Source: Liolophura sinensis
Taxonomy: Eukaryota; Mollusca; Polyplacophora; Chitonida; Chitonidae
DNA: 64,000 nt
Direction of reading: 5' to 3'
Assembly (NCBI RefSeq): GCF_032854445.1
Contig: NC_088300.1
Location: forward strand, 3,472,001 to 3,536,000
Of the stretch, positions 45,301-59,400 are shown piece by piece. The notes below the pieces were generated by a model. It was not told the DNA's origin. It did not search any database and saw only the letters and a list, made by a program, of their open reading frames with translations. The translations under genes and the position numbers were made by a program. Every line of letters starts with the position of its first letter. Positions within the stretch are counted from its first letter, which is position 1.

Positions 45301-48300
45301 TTTGTGGACAGCAAAATGCAAATATTTTATAGTTAATCACGACAGGGCTCAGCTTTAAAAGTTTTGAATTAGAAAATGTGTCTTGAAATCTTCAAAATGT
45401 GTGTGTTTTATTGTTAGTCAGTATACAAACTTTTGATCTTGCGCCAGTTTGTATGAACTAGTAAGAAAATATAACCTGATGAAATGCAAATACATGTGTA
45501 TTAAATATAATCTTTGACAGCAATATACAGATTACTAGGGTATTGTTCTATTGTTCAATTTTGCAGGTTTAAAGAGGTAATAACCAAAAGTAAAGACACT
45601 CTTGTAGAACTTGGCTTTCCACAGTTTACCATAGAGGATTTTCATGAGACAGTAAGTTGTTGCCTTCTCTATTATGGTTTGTATTGTGTTTTGTATGAAT
45701 TTCTGTTAGTTCCTCTCTCTGTCTCTCTTTCTCTCTATATATAGAGGTGTGTGTACTTTTGAAATGTTGTACGTCCATGTTGACTGTGTTAAATTAGTTT
45801 CAGCAAACGAGTACTGATGTCATTATAAGATATCTTTGACATATTAAGAATTTGAAAGTGACAGCAATAAACATGAGGGTATGTATTATAATATGGAAAT
45901 GTGCTCAACAAAGGAAGACGTCACTTTCATTCAACTTTGTAATTTTCTTGTTATGTATTTTGACTTTTCATAAACTGTTTACCAAAAATATTTCCAGCAA
46001 ATGCCTTTAATTTAATTTTTGCCAAAATGGATTGTGGTTGCTTTTCGATGCATGAGAATATCCATGGAATGATCTGGTACTGAAATAATATATTGTCACT
46101 GCTTACAGTTCATGGAGATAGTGGAAAAAGTGGAAAATGGCTGTACCATACAGGAACTGGTGGAGACCTTCAACAACCAGGGTTTATCAGATTACCTGGT
46201 TGTGTACCTCAGGTAATTGTTCAAAGATTCACTGTTGCACCTTGTTCCTTATTTTAATGTTTTGGTCAAGCTAAATCTTTTTGTGCTAGACATCTGTCTT
46301 TAGAATGGGATAATCTGTCCTGATGCCTCTCCAGATATCCAAAGTCTTTGGTCAGATTTAGACTACATGCATTTAGGAACATAGGTAAGATGTTAGTTGT
46401 GGGTACTTCTGAGGTCTTGGTGGCATAAAGTTGATGGCAATTCTCTGTCTGGGTGTCTTACATATAGCTTACTGAGACCACTTACCCTCCACTAATGCGA
46501 TATTTGTCACACATGGAAAAGTTGGCCAGTGTTATTTGCAAAAAGCTGATAGTTTACTCTGGTTTCTTCCAGCCGTAGTTTGCTGGGCACCATGATATAA
46601 TAAAGTGAAAAATTCTTGAGTTTAATGTGAGTCAAGAATGAGTTAAATCAAATGTCAGCGATGCCCTCTGTATGTGTAGTAGTTGAGAGGTTATCCACCC
46701 CCAGGGTAAAGCAATTGAGATCTGTCCTGTGTTCTTTCACAATGCATACAACAAGAAATGAAATATTTTATCTGACTAACATTATTACTAGTGATTTTAA
46801 ACCTGCACGTTTAATGCTTTTCTGTTTACCTTGGTGTGTTTCAGGCTTCTGGTATCAGGTCACCTACAGAAAGAGCATGATTTCTTCCAAAACTTCATGG
46901 AGGGCGGCAGAAGTGTGAAAGAGTTCTGTAATCAGGTAAGTTATTTTGTCTTGGCCTGTCTCCCCCCCCCCCCCCCCTACATTGTGTTTGTGTTTCATTG
47001 TGACCTTGTCTGTATGATATTTTCAGAACTATTGTAACAATCACCCCTCAAATTTGTCATGAAGTCCCTGAGAATTGACAGTGTAGGTTTTTGTTTGTCT
47101 GTTTGCTTGACACTATTTTAACAGTGTAGCAAGCAGTGACCTTGTCAGTACACAGTGGGCCAAAATTAGATCAAACTTTAATGAAAAGTTCCCTCAGAAC
47201 AGATCAATTTCGGGGTTTGTCTACTTGTTTGGCCAGTATTTGATGTTGCAGCACCTGATTTCTCCAGAACTTCTGAATCAGATTTAGTCAACATAAGTTA
47301 AAGCATAATTACATGTATGTTAGACTTAGAAATTGTCATTAATTTGTAACTCACCTTCAAAGACCATATCTTTTTTAGATTGTTTGTTTGATGGTTTCTT
47401 CAGATGTTTATTCCTGGTAGACTTTTGTATTTGGGGAGGAGATGTTTTGGTTGAACTTATTGTGAAGATCTTGATAATAGTGATCACATGAATTTATTCC
47501 TGTCTGTAAAACTGACTACCTCCACATGCTTAAAACATCCTTAATCATGGAGAAAACACCAAACACATAAGTAGATGTGGATACGTTATGTTTGCCATAA
47601 TGCACATAATCATAAAAACATGAACAAATTTGACTTGTTAAATGAAAATAGGACTAGCTCTTTTGTAAGCTGTGTTCTTACCATGTCAATTTGTGGAATT
47701 ATGCAAGAGGTATGCAGAAGCCTTGGTCCTATTTTCATTTGACTAGTCAATTCAACAAAACAATCAAGTCAAGCTCATGCTGGCTTCCTCTCCGGCTGTA
47801 CGTGGGAAGGTCTGCTAGCAACCTGCAGATGGTCGTGGTTTTCCATCGGGCTCTGCCCAGTTTCCTCCCAGCATAATGCCAGCCCCCGTCGTATAATATT
47901 GAAATACTCTTGAGCACGGCATATAACACCAATCAAATAAATAAATAAATCAACAAAACACTCTGTGTAAATGCGGCCTTAGCAATTGCAGTTATACAGG
48001 CCAAGGAATCTCAGCTGTCTACAGCTCCACAGGAGCCCCCAGTATTTACCTATGAATTGCTGTCTTCACTGCAGGCAGTTTAAACACGTTATAGTTACAT
48101 GAAGTTTAGTGTTAATACTGTCATTCACTGGCAGTGTTCATTAGAGAAATCAGCTTTAGTCCATTATAAACAATATGTGTTAGCGCGTACTTGTACGTCT
48201 GTGGCAGGGCTGTCTCCCTTAACCCTGATCATATTAAGAACAATCACCCATTATATAACTGAAGTGACAGAGAGTACTGCATGAAATAGTATATTACGCA

Positions 48301-48532
48301 AGTTTGTAGCCATGTGTTGTGTTTCATATGGCAGGAGGTGGAGCCAATGGGGAAGGAGAGTGACCACATCCACATCATTGCCCTGACGTCCTCACTGGGT
48401 GTGGGCGTGTGTATCGAGTACATGGACCGTGGCGAGGGAGACAAGGTCACCAGTCATCAGTTCCCCGACGGTTCACAGCCTGTTGTATCACTGCTTTACA
48501 AACCTGGCCATTATGACATCTTATACAAATGA
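42302..48532 (+). CDS. OTUB1: Otubain OTUB1, ubiquitin thioesterase, complete (8 exons)
   Basis: Cysteine protease of the OTU family that removes Lys48-linked ubiquitin in the cytosol and nucleus and, in vertebrates, blocks E2 enzymes such as UBC13 without catalysis. Exons: 42302-42347, 42770-42822, 44104-44202, 45052-45170, 45567-45651, 46109-46212, 46845-46935, 48335-48532, all GT-AG with matching phases. The product is 264 residues (human 271). The N-terminus MEPEKPDPNAFSYDP is unlike human, but the following YDEATMVQQRQIEKQ aligns. Exon 4 carries TRGDGNCFFRAFGF with the active-site Asp and nucleophile Cys. Exon 5 has FTIEDFHET, exon 6 SDYLVVYLR, exon 7 FMEGGRSVKEFC. Exon 8 ends KPGHYDILYK with the catalytic His. 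The start is the only ATG in frame and matches otubain N-termini. AATAAA signals lie at 49111 and near 49250. Head-to-tail with ACBD3, about 1.9 kb away. Confidence 0.97.
43855..43925 (+). repeat. Dispersed repeat, copy 3 (diverged)
   Basis: 'gagttctgcgtggggcacc', 'agcgcataaactggatttt' align with the middle of 38925-39105. In OTUB1 intron 2. Confidence 0.5.
44795..45069 (+). repeat. 55-bp minisatellite repeating the OTUB1 exon 4 acceptor, 5 copies
   Basis: Five units exactly 55 bp apart: 'ctcagttcattcattatgtg', 'atgttatgtttctgcag', then 16 nt of exon-like sequence 'gatcttcagagcagac'. The 'tttctgca' word starts at 44823, 44878, 44933, 44988 and 45043. Only the last copy leads into the real exon 4 (45052 on); the other four are complete 3' splice sites followed by the first five codons (D-L-Q-S-R). 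Splicing to any of them would read into TGA twelve codons later, before the catalytic Cys. Confidence 0.95.
46430..46650 (+). mobile_element. Possible old SINE family A copy
   Basis: Weak match: 'ccctccactaatgcgat', 'ggtttcttccagccgtag', 'aagtgaaaaattcttgag', ending 'aaatcaaa'. Same block order as family A, but heavily diverged. In OTUB1 intron 6. Confidence 0.4.
47763..47949 (+). mobile_element. SINE family A, 5'-truncated copy with 11-bp target duplication
   Basis: It begins in the body ('aagctcatgctggcttcctc') without the tRNA head. It runs through 'gaaatactcttgagcacggc' to (AAAT)n. TCAACAAAACA flanks it at 47752-47762 and 47950-47960. The near-perfect duplication and mild divergence point to a fairly recent insertion. 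In OTUB1 intron 7. Confidence 0.92.
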
Positions 48533-50402
48533 TACACACATCACCTAAAAACTTGCATTTAAAATGCAACTTTTATCACTTATATTGTTTCATTGTCATT
48601 GCCAACATAATAATACATTATAATATGGACTAAGCTAGACCCACATGCCACATGTATTTTGTATAGGATTGCCAAAGTAGACTGATTGTAACCAAATTGT
48701 CCTCAGTGGGGATTTGAATCAGATTTATTAGATGGCTTGTGATTGAGCGTTTACAGGTCAGGTTGGCCCAGATTTTCTATTGAGAAAATGTGATTCATTG
48801 AATGCACTGACAGCATTCAGCAGTGTTGTAACCTGTTAACTGCCATGTGATGCTAGAAGAAAGCTATAAAGCAGAACTGTTAGGGATGAGATTTGAATCT
48901 TGTTTGGTTATGCATGCAGCATGTGAATGTAGTCACAAGCCAGTTGGAATCAAGATTGGCTTATGGATCCACACATCTTATTTTGTTGTCAGCAACACTA
49001 CTTGACTTGCATCAATTTAACAGATTTAAAAGTTGTAGTTTGCTGTATTTTGTGTAACATAGTGCAACATAATATGCTTACATAATCAGTTGTTCTGGTT
49101 TCGTTACAGCAATAAAGCACAAGATTTGTTATGTATGGGGCAAGGGTCAGTGGTGTACTTTAGTCATGGCATCCTTTTCTCCTCTACTCACAAACCAAAC
49201 CATTGTCCTAAATTAACATGAATATCTTTTTTCACAATCAAATAAAAAAATAATAAAGAATTCAGATACTCATTGTGTATCATCAGTATTAAAGCTGTGT
49301 TCATTGACAATATTACAATACTAATTGTGTTATTTCTGTTTATAAAGTTGTTTTGTGCTCATTTTTTCATCTGCTCATTTTTGTATGATTTATTTGACTT
49401 GAATTGCAAGTGATTAGATTGCAAAAATACAGTATGTATCCGCTATTTCTTTTGTTATTTGTAGGTTAGTTTCGGCTCTGTAGTCTACTCAGTGTTAGAC
49501 GAAAATGTTTATTCTTGAACCAAACAGGGTTCTACGTGAAATGTAAAAATGATTTTGAAGGAATTGAAATCTGTTTGCTCTGGAAGTGTATTTTTGTGCA
49601 TTTACTGATACTTTCAGAAAATAGAGAAACTCACCTTTAGATGTGATATGCATGTCATGTTTTGTGTCTTGCTGTTTTGTGAAAACAGCAAGATCAAAGT
49701 GTTAAGTTAGTTTATGTGTAGATATTGTTGAGCACAGGTTTGTCAACCCTGTAGCCAGTGGTCATAATATGTGCTGCTGTAACCTTAGATCTGTAGCCTA
49801 CTGCACTGTATCCATAAGGGTGCTTGATGAACAACTGTGTTTTCGAATTGCCAGTCTTCTATGTTTATGACCTGCTCAATAATTTCACAACATGGAATAT
49901 CTTCATATGGATAAATTCATTTTTGTCTCATATTTTCATGAGCAACAAAGATAATCTTTCATACCTGATAATTGTTAATGTTTTTAGCTGGCAGTGATGA
50001 GTTTGCACGTGTTCGTGTACCTTTCAAGTCAGTTTTATTCTAGGCCTACCAGAACGTGACAAGGGCAATATTATCTCATCTGCATCAGTCAGAAATATTT
50101 TAAAGACCTTACAAAATAAACTGCATGGCAACTTTGGCACAAAGAGCTAAAGTAGAGCATTCAGATTCTTCCCAGTAAGCTGGAAGAAATTATAGTACTG
50201 TAACATTTGGATGCAGGGCCCACGAGTCTGTGAAAGCAGCCACCAAAGTTACTCCCCCTGGCATTTTATTTTCATAGAGGGTCAGAGGTATCGCCATGTG
50301 ATGAAGGTGATGATGAAGTCAAATACTCTTGAAGTATTGTTTCACCAAGTAAATAGCTATGAAATGCTGTAACCCTTTTATGAAAATAAAAAGTAGGTGA
50401 AA
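48533..50402. other. OTUB1 3' UTR and ACBD3 5' flank
   Basis: Candidate poly(A) signals: AATAAA at 49111-49116 and a cluster of 'aataaa' words around 49240-49260. No other gene was seen; the ACBD3 promoter must lie in the right half. Confidence 0.55.
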
Positions 50403-53400
50403 ATGGGTACGACCGCAGGTGTTACGAACGATATTTACATCGTTCGACATCCGAAACCCCCTCCACTAGTGCCTCATACGACGTGGAAGTATCGGCGAGT
50501 GCACACCGAAAGAATGGCCGACACGACAGTGAAGTCGCTTGGAGAAGGGGTTGAGACATTGGGCATAGCCACGGAGAACGGGACAGAAGAAACGACAAAT
50601 GGTCCTGCTGACGACTGGGATGCAAAATTTGGTTTCCCTCTTCCAGACTTGTTCAAGTTGGCTGTCAGATTTTATAGAGGTGATCAGAATGCTTTCTGGT
50701 ACTTTTAGCAGCAACAACAACATCATCAATGTAAACTTGACAGCCGATCACTGGGTGTTGCGGCTTTGTCAAAAAACTCTCAGATACTTTAGACGCCTGT
50801 AAAAGACAAATTTAAATTGTAACTATTTTCTATCTAACTCTTAAACCATAAAACGTTAATTAAGTTCTCAGTTAACTCCATACAAAATGTGGTTTCAACG
50901 CGGTAAACGTCAGTGCCTTACTTTTGTTTTTGATATCTGACGGCTACATGAACGTTCAACAATCTAGTCCAAATTTTCTTTGGCATATATTATCGTAATA
51001 CATTAGGCTTTTATCGGCATTAATTTGCAAGAGCCCCCACCCGAGAGCAGCTTTTTTACTGGATGTGACAACTTCTGAGAATTTAGGCTTGTTATAATTC
51101 TGACTTGTTTACAGTCATATCTTGCCGCATCCTAACCCTATAGAAGAGCCTCCCTCAGTATCAGTAACCAGTGCAGCCACCTAAATTATCACATCCATTA
51201 TTTCTTCACAATATCATTGTGGTTTTTGCAGTGATAATTTGAAATAAAATAATGTCACTCAGCACCATCAATTTGGTGTAGAAGTGAAGCCAAATGGAGA
51301 GTCTGGCATGGAACATCAGTTTGCATTAATTGCTGCACCAGTGAACATAGAATGTCACAACGATTAAACATTTAAATGCTGTTTCAAGTTTTGCGTAGTA
51401 AATTTCATACAACATTTTTGATTTGTAGAGTAACGAGAATCATTTTTTGGCATGAGTTGATGAGAGATGTAACCTGGGTGGAGGCAGTGTTTGTGACTTC
51501 TTATTTGAAACAAACCTGAAAACACCTTTCTGAGATAAATAGAACACTTAGAAGGAGTCCAAAAAAAAGAAAAGAAATCAATTTGGTTGTGACAATTTTA
51601 GGGCATTTACTTTGTAATACTGTTACCAGGGTAAATAGGTAAAATTTGCTGAAATCGTCAGTTGTTAAGTTAAAGATTAAAATTCATGGCTAATTGTAGG
51701 AACCTTTCAGCTAATATCATACCATGAGCATCCATGCCAGAGTACAGTAACAGTAAAAGCGATGTTCTGGTAAATGTTAGGGGTGGTATGTTTAAAATTA
51801 CTGCGTGTATTGTGCTCAGATTTTGCACTAGGCCACTGAGGCTCCCCAAAAGAATATGCCCAGACATGATGTCATTGTATGTAACATCCGCCAGGTAAAG
51901 CGAAGGGTTGAAATTCAGGCAGTTTCGGATTCAAATGATATTAAATTTCTGTGCTGACTCCTGGAAAATTAAGTCCCACTTAATCCCTTATGCCAAAGAG
52001 CCCAAAAAAAGGGCTAGCAAATGGCTGAATGACCTTGAAGCCTCTCACCAATGCGATTCTTGTAAATCCAGTTGATGCTAGCTTCTTATCCATTCATATG
52101 TGTGAAGGTCTGCCAGCAACCTGCAGGTGAGCTTGGGTTTTCCACATGCTTTGCCTGGTTACTTCCCACCATAGTGCTGGCCACGTCGTATACGTAAGAT
52201 ATTCTTGAGTATGGCGTAAAAAAGTCATCAGATATAATAAACATATTCTTTTTGTTGTATTGCCAGAATGTCGGTTACATATAAGTGGATAATTTGGTTA
52301 AGGATTTTAGGGTATCAAAGGCCTCTCATTTGAAGGAGCGCTATTAAGGTTAAACGTAGGACTGCTCCTCTTATATGTTTAACTTTCCTTTGAACAGATT
52401 GAATGTACCTGTAGAAATAACATCATCCATATCACAACAGTTGTGCAGGGTACTTAAGCATTGAACCATCAGATGGCTGAAAAATGAATGTCTACTTAAA
52501 AGCACTGTCAAAAACTTACAAAGGCTATAAGTGAGAAGGAGCCTTTAGGAAAAAGGTTAAATCGTCAAAGTAGTACCTATGAATCATAGGGACACTGAGT
52601 GGAAAATGTGAGAAGTAAAAAAATAAATAGTTTTTCGCCCTATAAACTATTCTGGCTCTTATCACTTAATCTTGTACGATAATTTAAGATATTTTACTTC
52701 CCATGGAACAAGTTGAATGTACATGTAGGCCTAACATCAGCTGTGCAACAACAGTTATGCACAGCACACAGGTACTGAGCTACCAAATGGCTGAAAAAGG
52801 AATAGCTATTATCTGCTACAAAGTGCTTTAAAAATAATTCTGTGAAATGTTATATGAACAATGGAGGCTTTAGAAAAACAGTTATGTTTAAAATAATTCG
52901 TCATGGTAATAAGTATGAATCACAGGTAGATTTTTATAAATAATAAAATAAATAATATTTAATGGACACGGCCGTCATCAATGAACCTATCATATTTACA
53001 CTTTCAATTCTCAGAACAAATGTATCTTCAATGGAAAAAGGTGCTTTGGTTATCATAGCATCACCAAAATTAGGTCTGTAAAAATGCTTTTCCTGTCACT
53101 TTTAATGAAGTATCTACAGCTATGACGGAACAAACAACGCCAGTCAATCTGAATTAAAGAACAGTCATTCGGAATGGGGAATCAGTCAAAACCTGATTAT
53201 GTATACTATCACAGCCCTGTCGTTCCATAAGTTTACCTTTAACACCTCGGTACTTCCCTTACTGACTTCATTACACTACTGCTGGGCACCAAATAATTTG
53301 TCTGTCTGTACTCGTAATCTTCTGAGCACTAAAATTGTTATCTCCCTTATATGGGCTGTGAGGAATATGCATTCAGACATGGCGGCTGGAGTTCGAATCT

Positions 53401-56400
53401 ACAGAACTAGGTCATCGCCTAAAGACAGACTGATGGGGACAGGTGGATATCAAAAAAGTCTACCTGTCTCTGTGATAGGTGGTTTGAAAAACATTTCTAC
53501 CCCTGTTCCTGGCTCTCATCAGCTTGTAGCGAAGTGCACATGTGCTGCTGAACACACTTGCTGGACAGAACTGACAAATGATACAGTGAGACTACATGTA
53601 GAAGACGCCTCACCTTAGCTTATTACTTATTTTATGCTCGGACTACTGTGAACAGATAGGGTGTATCTTACCAGGAAACATGTATAACATGTACATTTAT
53701 CTGAGCAGCGATGCTTCTCACCAATACCTCACACAGTTATCAGTCTACACTACAGGGGTTGACAGTGTGTTACAGGGTTGGTATGGTGACTTAATAGTGA
53801 TCTTTGAAGTGCAAGGTCTCACAATTGTAAGACCAAATGTGGTGTAACTGTCAAGCAGGAGAGGCTTTGAATATGCCAGGATGTGTGAAATGACTGAAAT
53901 AATACTGAAAGTGGCATATAAATCCAAGCAAACTATCAATAAGTTTTCAGAAGAGTAAACAAACATTTGATGAGATAGTTTCACTGTCATTTATTTTTCA
54001 ATAACTCCTTACTAAATTTGTAATCTGCTGACAGTAAAAGTTCACAACATTTCCAAGCAAATCAGTTGGTTGTGGTATAACACTTGAAATGGCCTTCTAC
54101 ATTTCTATATTTTGTTTTCCATAGAAAAAGACGGCAAAGCTATTCATCTGAGTTACAAGGATAAACTGAAGTTGGTAGCATACAGTAAACAGGCCATCCA
54201 TGGGAAATTCCACACTGATGCCACTCAAGATGTTGGTTTTTTGAATGTGGTTGGCAGTGATAGAAGGTAAGACATTTCTTTTCTCCCTGGGTCTTGCTTG
54301 ATTTTAGCTTGATGTTAGCTTTTGTTTAGCAGGTATAAAATGTAAAACTTGTGCACTGCATGTATGTATCAGGCTGTGTATTGCCTGAAACTATGGGAAA
54401 AAAACAAGTTCATTAACTTGTCATCAGCTAAGTTGTTCATTCTAATTACGTAACATTTGCCTTACCTCAAGAGTGGATCATGTCTGTCGGCCACAGATTT
54501 AACAGATAAACATAGTCCTCTTCTTACTTTGGTAAAATTTATTCAGTTACAAAGGATACCGCACACTTTCACTGATAGCTAATCATCGATAGAGATCAAA
54601 GACCAAGGAAGTACTTAACCTTATAGCTCAACATTTTGCTGAGCTATTCACCGGGTTGCAGTTGTCCCATAGTACATGGATTGCCAAATTCAGTTTGGGA
54701 TTTGCATATCAAAAACCTCTGTGGTAAAGTTGTGAACTAACTCCCCCGCAGTGTCTTTTACCACCACAATGATTCACAACCATATAGCATATGCAGTCAA
54801 TGTCTGTTTATGACAGTGTCAGTCATTCTACTTTTTTTGGTTTAGAGGTCAATATTTGAATGTATCACATGACTTGAACATTATGCATTTTTACAAACTG
54901 CTCAATCGGGTGGGCTACCGATATTCTCTGCATGCCGTGTTTATTTTGCCAGGTATGTTTTGTTTAACCCCATATTTCCTGTGTATTGTTCACTTTGTGT
55001 TAACATTATGGCTGTTTGTGTACATTTTTAACTTGAACAGATATGATATTCAAGTGAAATAAAGTGCCAACATACTTAATTGATGGATGTTGGCGTCTAA
55101 TATTTTTAGCTTTACTCATTGTTTTGGAATTTAATCCATCTTAAATCAGTTTCCAAGAATAGTTTTCATGGATGCTTGATACAGTGGCAGTGAGTGTTAG
55201 CATATTAGAGCTACACTTTGGTGGCATGGTCCCTGACCCACATAAACAGATACATGAACTTACTTTCAGATCTGCACAATTGTAACCTATATTCCCATGA
55301 TTCTGTGCGCCACACATTAACTGAATGGCAAAAAGGGAAAGAAAATTGGTTAAAGAATTTTCCATGATGTATTGTTCTAATTATGGTATGAACTAAGTAG
55401 CGACCAGATGTCCCAGTACAATAACATCTATAGATGTAGATAATATGTACATATGTGTAGTCTCAGTAAACATCTGTGTGTGATTTATGGCTACTCTATC
55501 CACATGGGTTTTTCTAGTGTGAAACTATGCTCATACACAGCATCAGTACAGAAGACAGTAAGTGCATTCTGTCATTATGAGGAGATCAAATATATTTTCT
55601 AAAGAAGCTATTTATCTTCCTGTATAGGGCATGTTGTAGAATCAGTAATGTGGTGGAGCTTAACAATGTTAACATCTTAATCATGAGCTTATTTACACAA
55701 CAACTGTCACTCACTTTTGGTTGCATATGAATAGCTCTCCTCTGACAGTGTTATACCAGCTTTGTTTTCTTGTTTATATAATAAGTAAGATTTTTTGTCT
55801 TGGATACTTCAGGGCACTGGTGCTATACCATTACTGCATATGTACTGTACATGTGTATATTATTTATGACATGCATTGTAAATACAAAGTATTTCATATA
55901 CAAGGAATGCATTAACGCTGTACATGTTACGTGTAAACAGTGTAATAAAACTGAGGTTGTATTATGTGTTTTCCAACAAAAGGATTAGGAGCTGTGTTAT
56001 GATTTGTGGGCGAAAGTGGTCATTAGAAGACTCAGGCTAGTGCATGGTTAAGTTAATGTTACTACCACTGTTTGTTATTGATTAGAGCTGGTTTCCGTGG
56101 TAACCCCATGTGGAGGGGGAAATTCTCACCAGAGAGATTGATACATGTGTATGATCATCATCATTACAGCCACACACTTGTACATCATGCAAGTTTCTCT
56201 TCCGAACCGCATTTAAATCTCCTCTCTCAGAGTGACATGATTGTATTTAGGAAACTGAGATATACATTGTATCTCTGGGACATTATTTTACTGGTCGACA
56301 GGTTGAATCATGATTTGGACTCCTCACTTATTGTGGTTCATTCACATCTGTCAATTAGCTACATGAGTGTGTGTTTCCATAATCTTTGCACACTCAGCTG

Positions 56401-59400
56401 TATATTTATAGATGAGATTGTAGTTACGCTGATATTTTATTAATGTTGAACTCCTTCTCCAAAACCGTTGTTCTTGTTCGCCAGAATCCTCAACAAATTC
56501 CCTTACAGATATAACTAGTGCATGTTTTAGCACACATGTTATCTTGTCTGGATGGGCTGTTGTAGAATTTCAGTTCTTATCTGCCTCTACGTATCCCTAG
56601 TACATTTTGGTCTTCAAGATGTTATAAGTTACATGTATGTTTTAAAAAGCTGTAGATTTAGAATAGCTATTTATGGTATCATGTAAGAAAAAGGAATCAG
56701 AGAATGTAATGATTTGATTTAGAAAAATGGGACCTACACCACTGTACCTATGCATGCTTTTTTTTTAGGGGATGGCTCTTAGTTTTTGTAAATTGTCATG
56801 AGAAACTTTAGTTAAAAAATGCTTAACTATGTTGTGAATTTTCCAGAGATAAAAAGTGTTAAATACTGATCACTAATGCAAATATGCATGTCTGTAATGT
56901 CATTGGTGAGTTGAATCTTACTTGGTGTGGTATCAGCTAGTTCATGCAGCGCTGGTGAGTTGAATCTTACTGGGTGTGGTATCAGCTAGTTCATGCAGCG
57001 CTGGTGAGTTGAATCTTACTGGGTGTGGTATCAGCTAGTTCATGCAGCGCTGGTGAGTTGAATCTTACTGGGTGTGGTATCAGCTAGTTCATGCAGCGCT
57101 GGTGAGTTGAATCTTACTGGGTGTGGTATCAGCTAGTTCATGCAGCGCTGGTGAGTTGAATCTTACTGGGTGTGGTATCAGCTAGTTCATGCAGCGCTGG
57201 TGAGTTGAATCTTACTGGGTGTGGTATCAGCTAGTTCATGCAGCGCTGGTGAGTTGAATCTTACTGGGTGTGGTATCAGCTAGTTCATGCAGCGCTGGTG
57301 AGTTGAATCTTACTAGGTGTGATATCAGCCAGTTCATGCAGCGCTGGTGAGTTGAATCTTACTGGGTGTGGTATCAGCTAGTTTATGCAGCGCTGGTGAG
57401 TTGAATCTTACTGGGTGTGGCATCAGCCAGTTCATTCAGCGCTGTCAAGTTCAGACTCTCTATATTAATGCACTCTTTATCCAACCTTCAGTCCGGTATT
57501 TAATTACTGGACACAGCTAACACACAGATCACAGGAGAATGATGTGCTTCTCACAACAACTCACTGATATGAACAGGTCACAGAAGGGGAACATACATGC
57601 AGTTAAAACAGGCACACTGATAGGAGGATACATTCAGTATATAAAAACAAGCACAGGGGGATACATTCAGTATATACAAACAGGCACAGGGGATACATTC
57701 AGTAAAACAGGCACAGGAGGATACATTCAGTAAAACAGTCACAGGAGGATACATTCAGTATATCAAAACAGGCACAGGAGGATACATTCAAGATATAAAA
57801 ACAGGCACGGGGGGATACATTCAGTACATAAAAACAGGCACAGGAGGATACATTCAAGATATAAAAGCAGGCACAGGAGGATACCTTCAAGATATAAAAA
57901 CAGTCACAGGGATACATTCAGTATATAAAAACAGGCACAGGAGGATACATTCTGTATATAAAAACAGGCACAGGAGGATACATTCTGTATATAAAAACAG
58001 GCACAGGAGGATACATTCAAGATATAAAAACAGGCACAGGAGGATACCTTCAAGATATAAAAACAGTCACAGGGATACATTCAGTATATAAAAACAGGCA
58101 GGAGGATACATTCTGTATATAAAAACAGGCACAGGGGGATACATTCTGTATATAAAAACAGGCACGGGAGGATACATTCAGTATAAAAACAGGCACAGGA
58201 GGATACATTCAGTAAAATCAGGCACAGGAGGATGCATTCAGTAAAAACAGGCACAGGAGGGTACATTCTGTATATCAAAACAGGCAGAGGGGGATACATT
58301 CTGTATATAATAATAGGCACAGGAGGGTACATTCAGTAAAATCAGGCACAGGAGGATACATTCAGTAAAAACATTCACAGGAGGGTACATTCAGTATGTA
58401 AAAATAGGCACAGGGGATACATTCAGTATATAAAAACAGGCACAGGGGGATACATTCAGTATAAAAACAGGCACAGGGGGATACATTCAGTATAAAAACA
58501 GGCACAGAGGGATACATTCAGTATATCAAAACAGGCACAGGAGGATACATTCAGTATAAAAGGTACAAGAGGATGACAGGGTTTTGATTTGAAGGGAGGA
58601 GCCAGATTGTGCAACTTCATGGCCAAATGATAACATTTTCAGGCTTTAATCAGTCAGTATTGTGCAAGGCAATTTATCTTTCTATATGTCGATGGAGTAA
58701 CATGCATGTATGGCATGAAATGAAAATTAGCATTCTTTTCATATGCAGTCGGTTGATATTTAATTTTGTGACGTGTACAAACCTACTTTGCCAGTTAAAA
58801 CTAAAAATACCTCATTAAGATTGTGGCACCTGATAAAAGTGGATTTGTTTTTTTCCATTTTCCATCCAGTTGAACCAGACTATTGAGGAGGTACTGTTTT
58901 TTTTAGTTTTTTTAGTTGCTGAACTGGTTATGTTGTTTCGCTGAATTACAACTGAACATTTTTTATGTCATAATGTGGATCTTGCTTTTAATTTGTTATA
59001 CCAGTAGATACATGTACAAAATGTGCACATTCATTTGTTTATCAAAGCTATGTTTGATGGGGAGTGTGGGTTTATCTACTGTTAAAAGACTTTTTAGAAA
59101 ATTTTTCATCTACAAATACATATAATGGCATAGTATGTAATCCAGCTATCTAACTCATTTGATTACATGGAGATGCGTATATTAATCTTGTGATTACTTG
59201 TGTTGCCCAAAAAAAGAGAAAAGAAAACATGCACAAATTTGCAAGTGACATGATACCCGGCTCTGAGGCTCCAGTGTCCCAAGTTAAAAGATGGAATTTG
59301 AAAAACCCATGCTAAAAATTCTGGAAGTTCATCTGAACTGTATGTCATATTCTCTTTACTTGAAAATTGTGAAACTTCAGTTCAGAACATATATGGAAGG

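Noticed and set aside
53199-53618. 139-codon plus-strand gene inside ACBD3 intron 1
   Set aside because: No recognised domain, no splice signals used, composition typical of a chance frame or old repeat.
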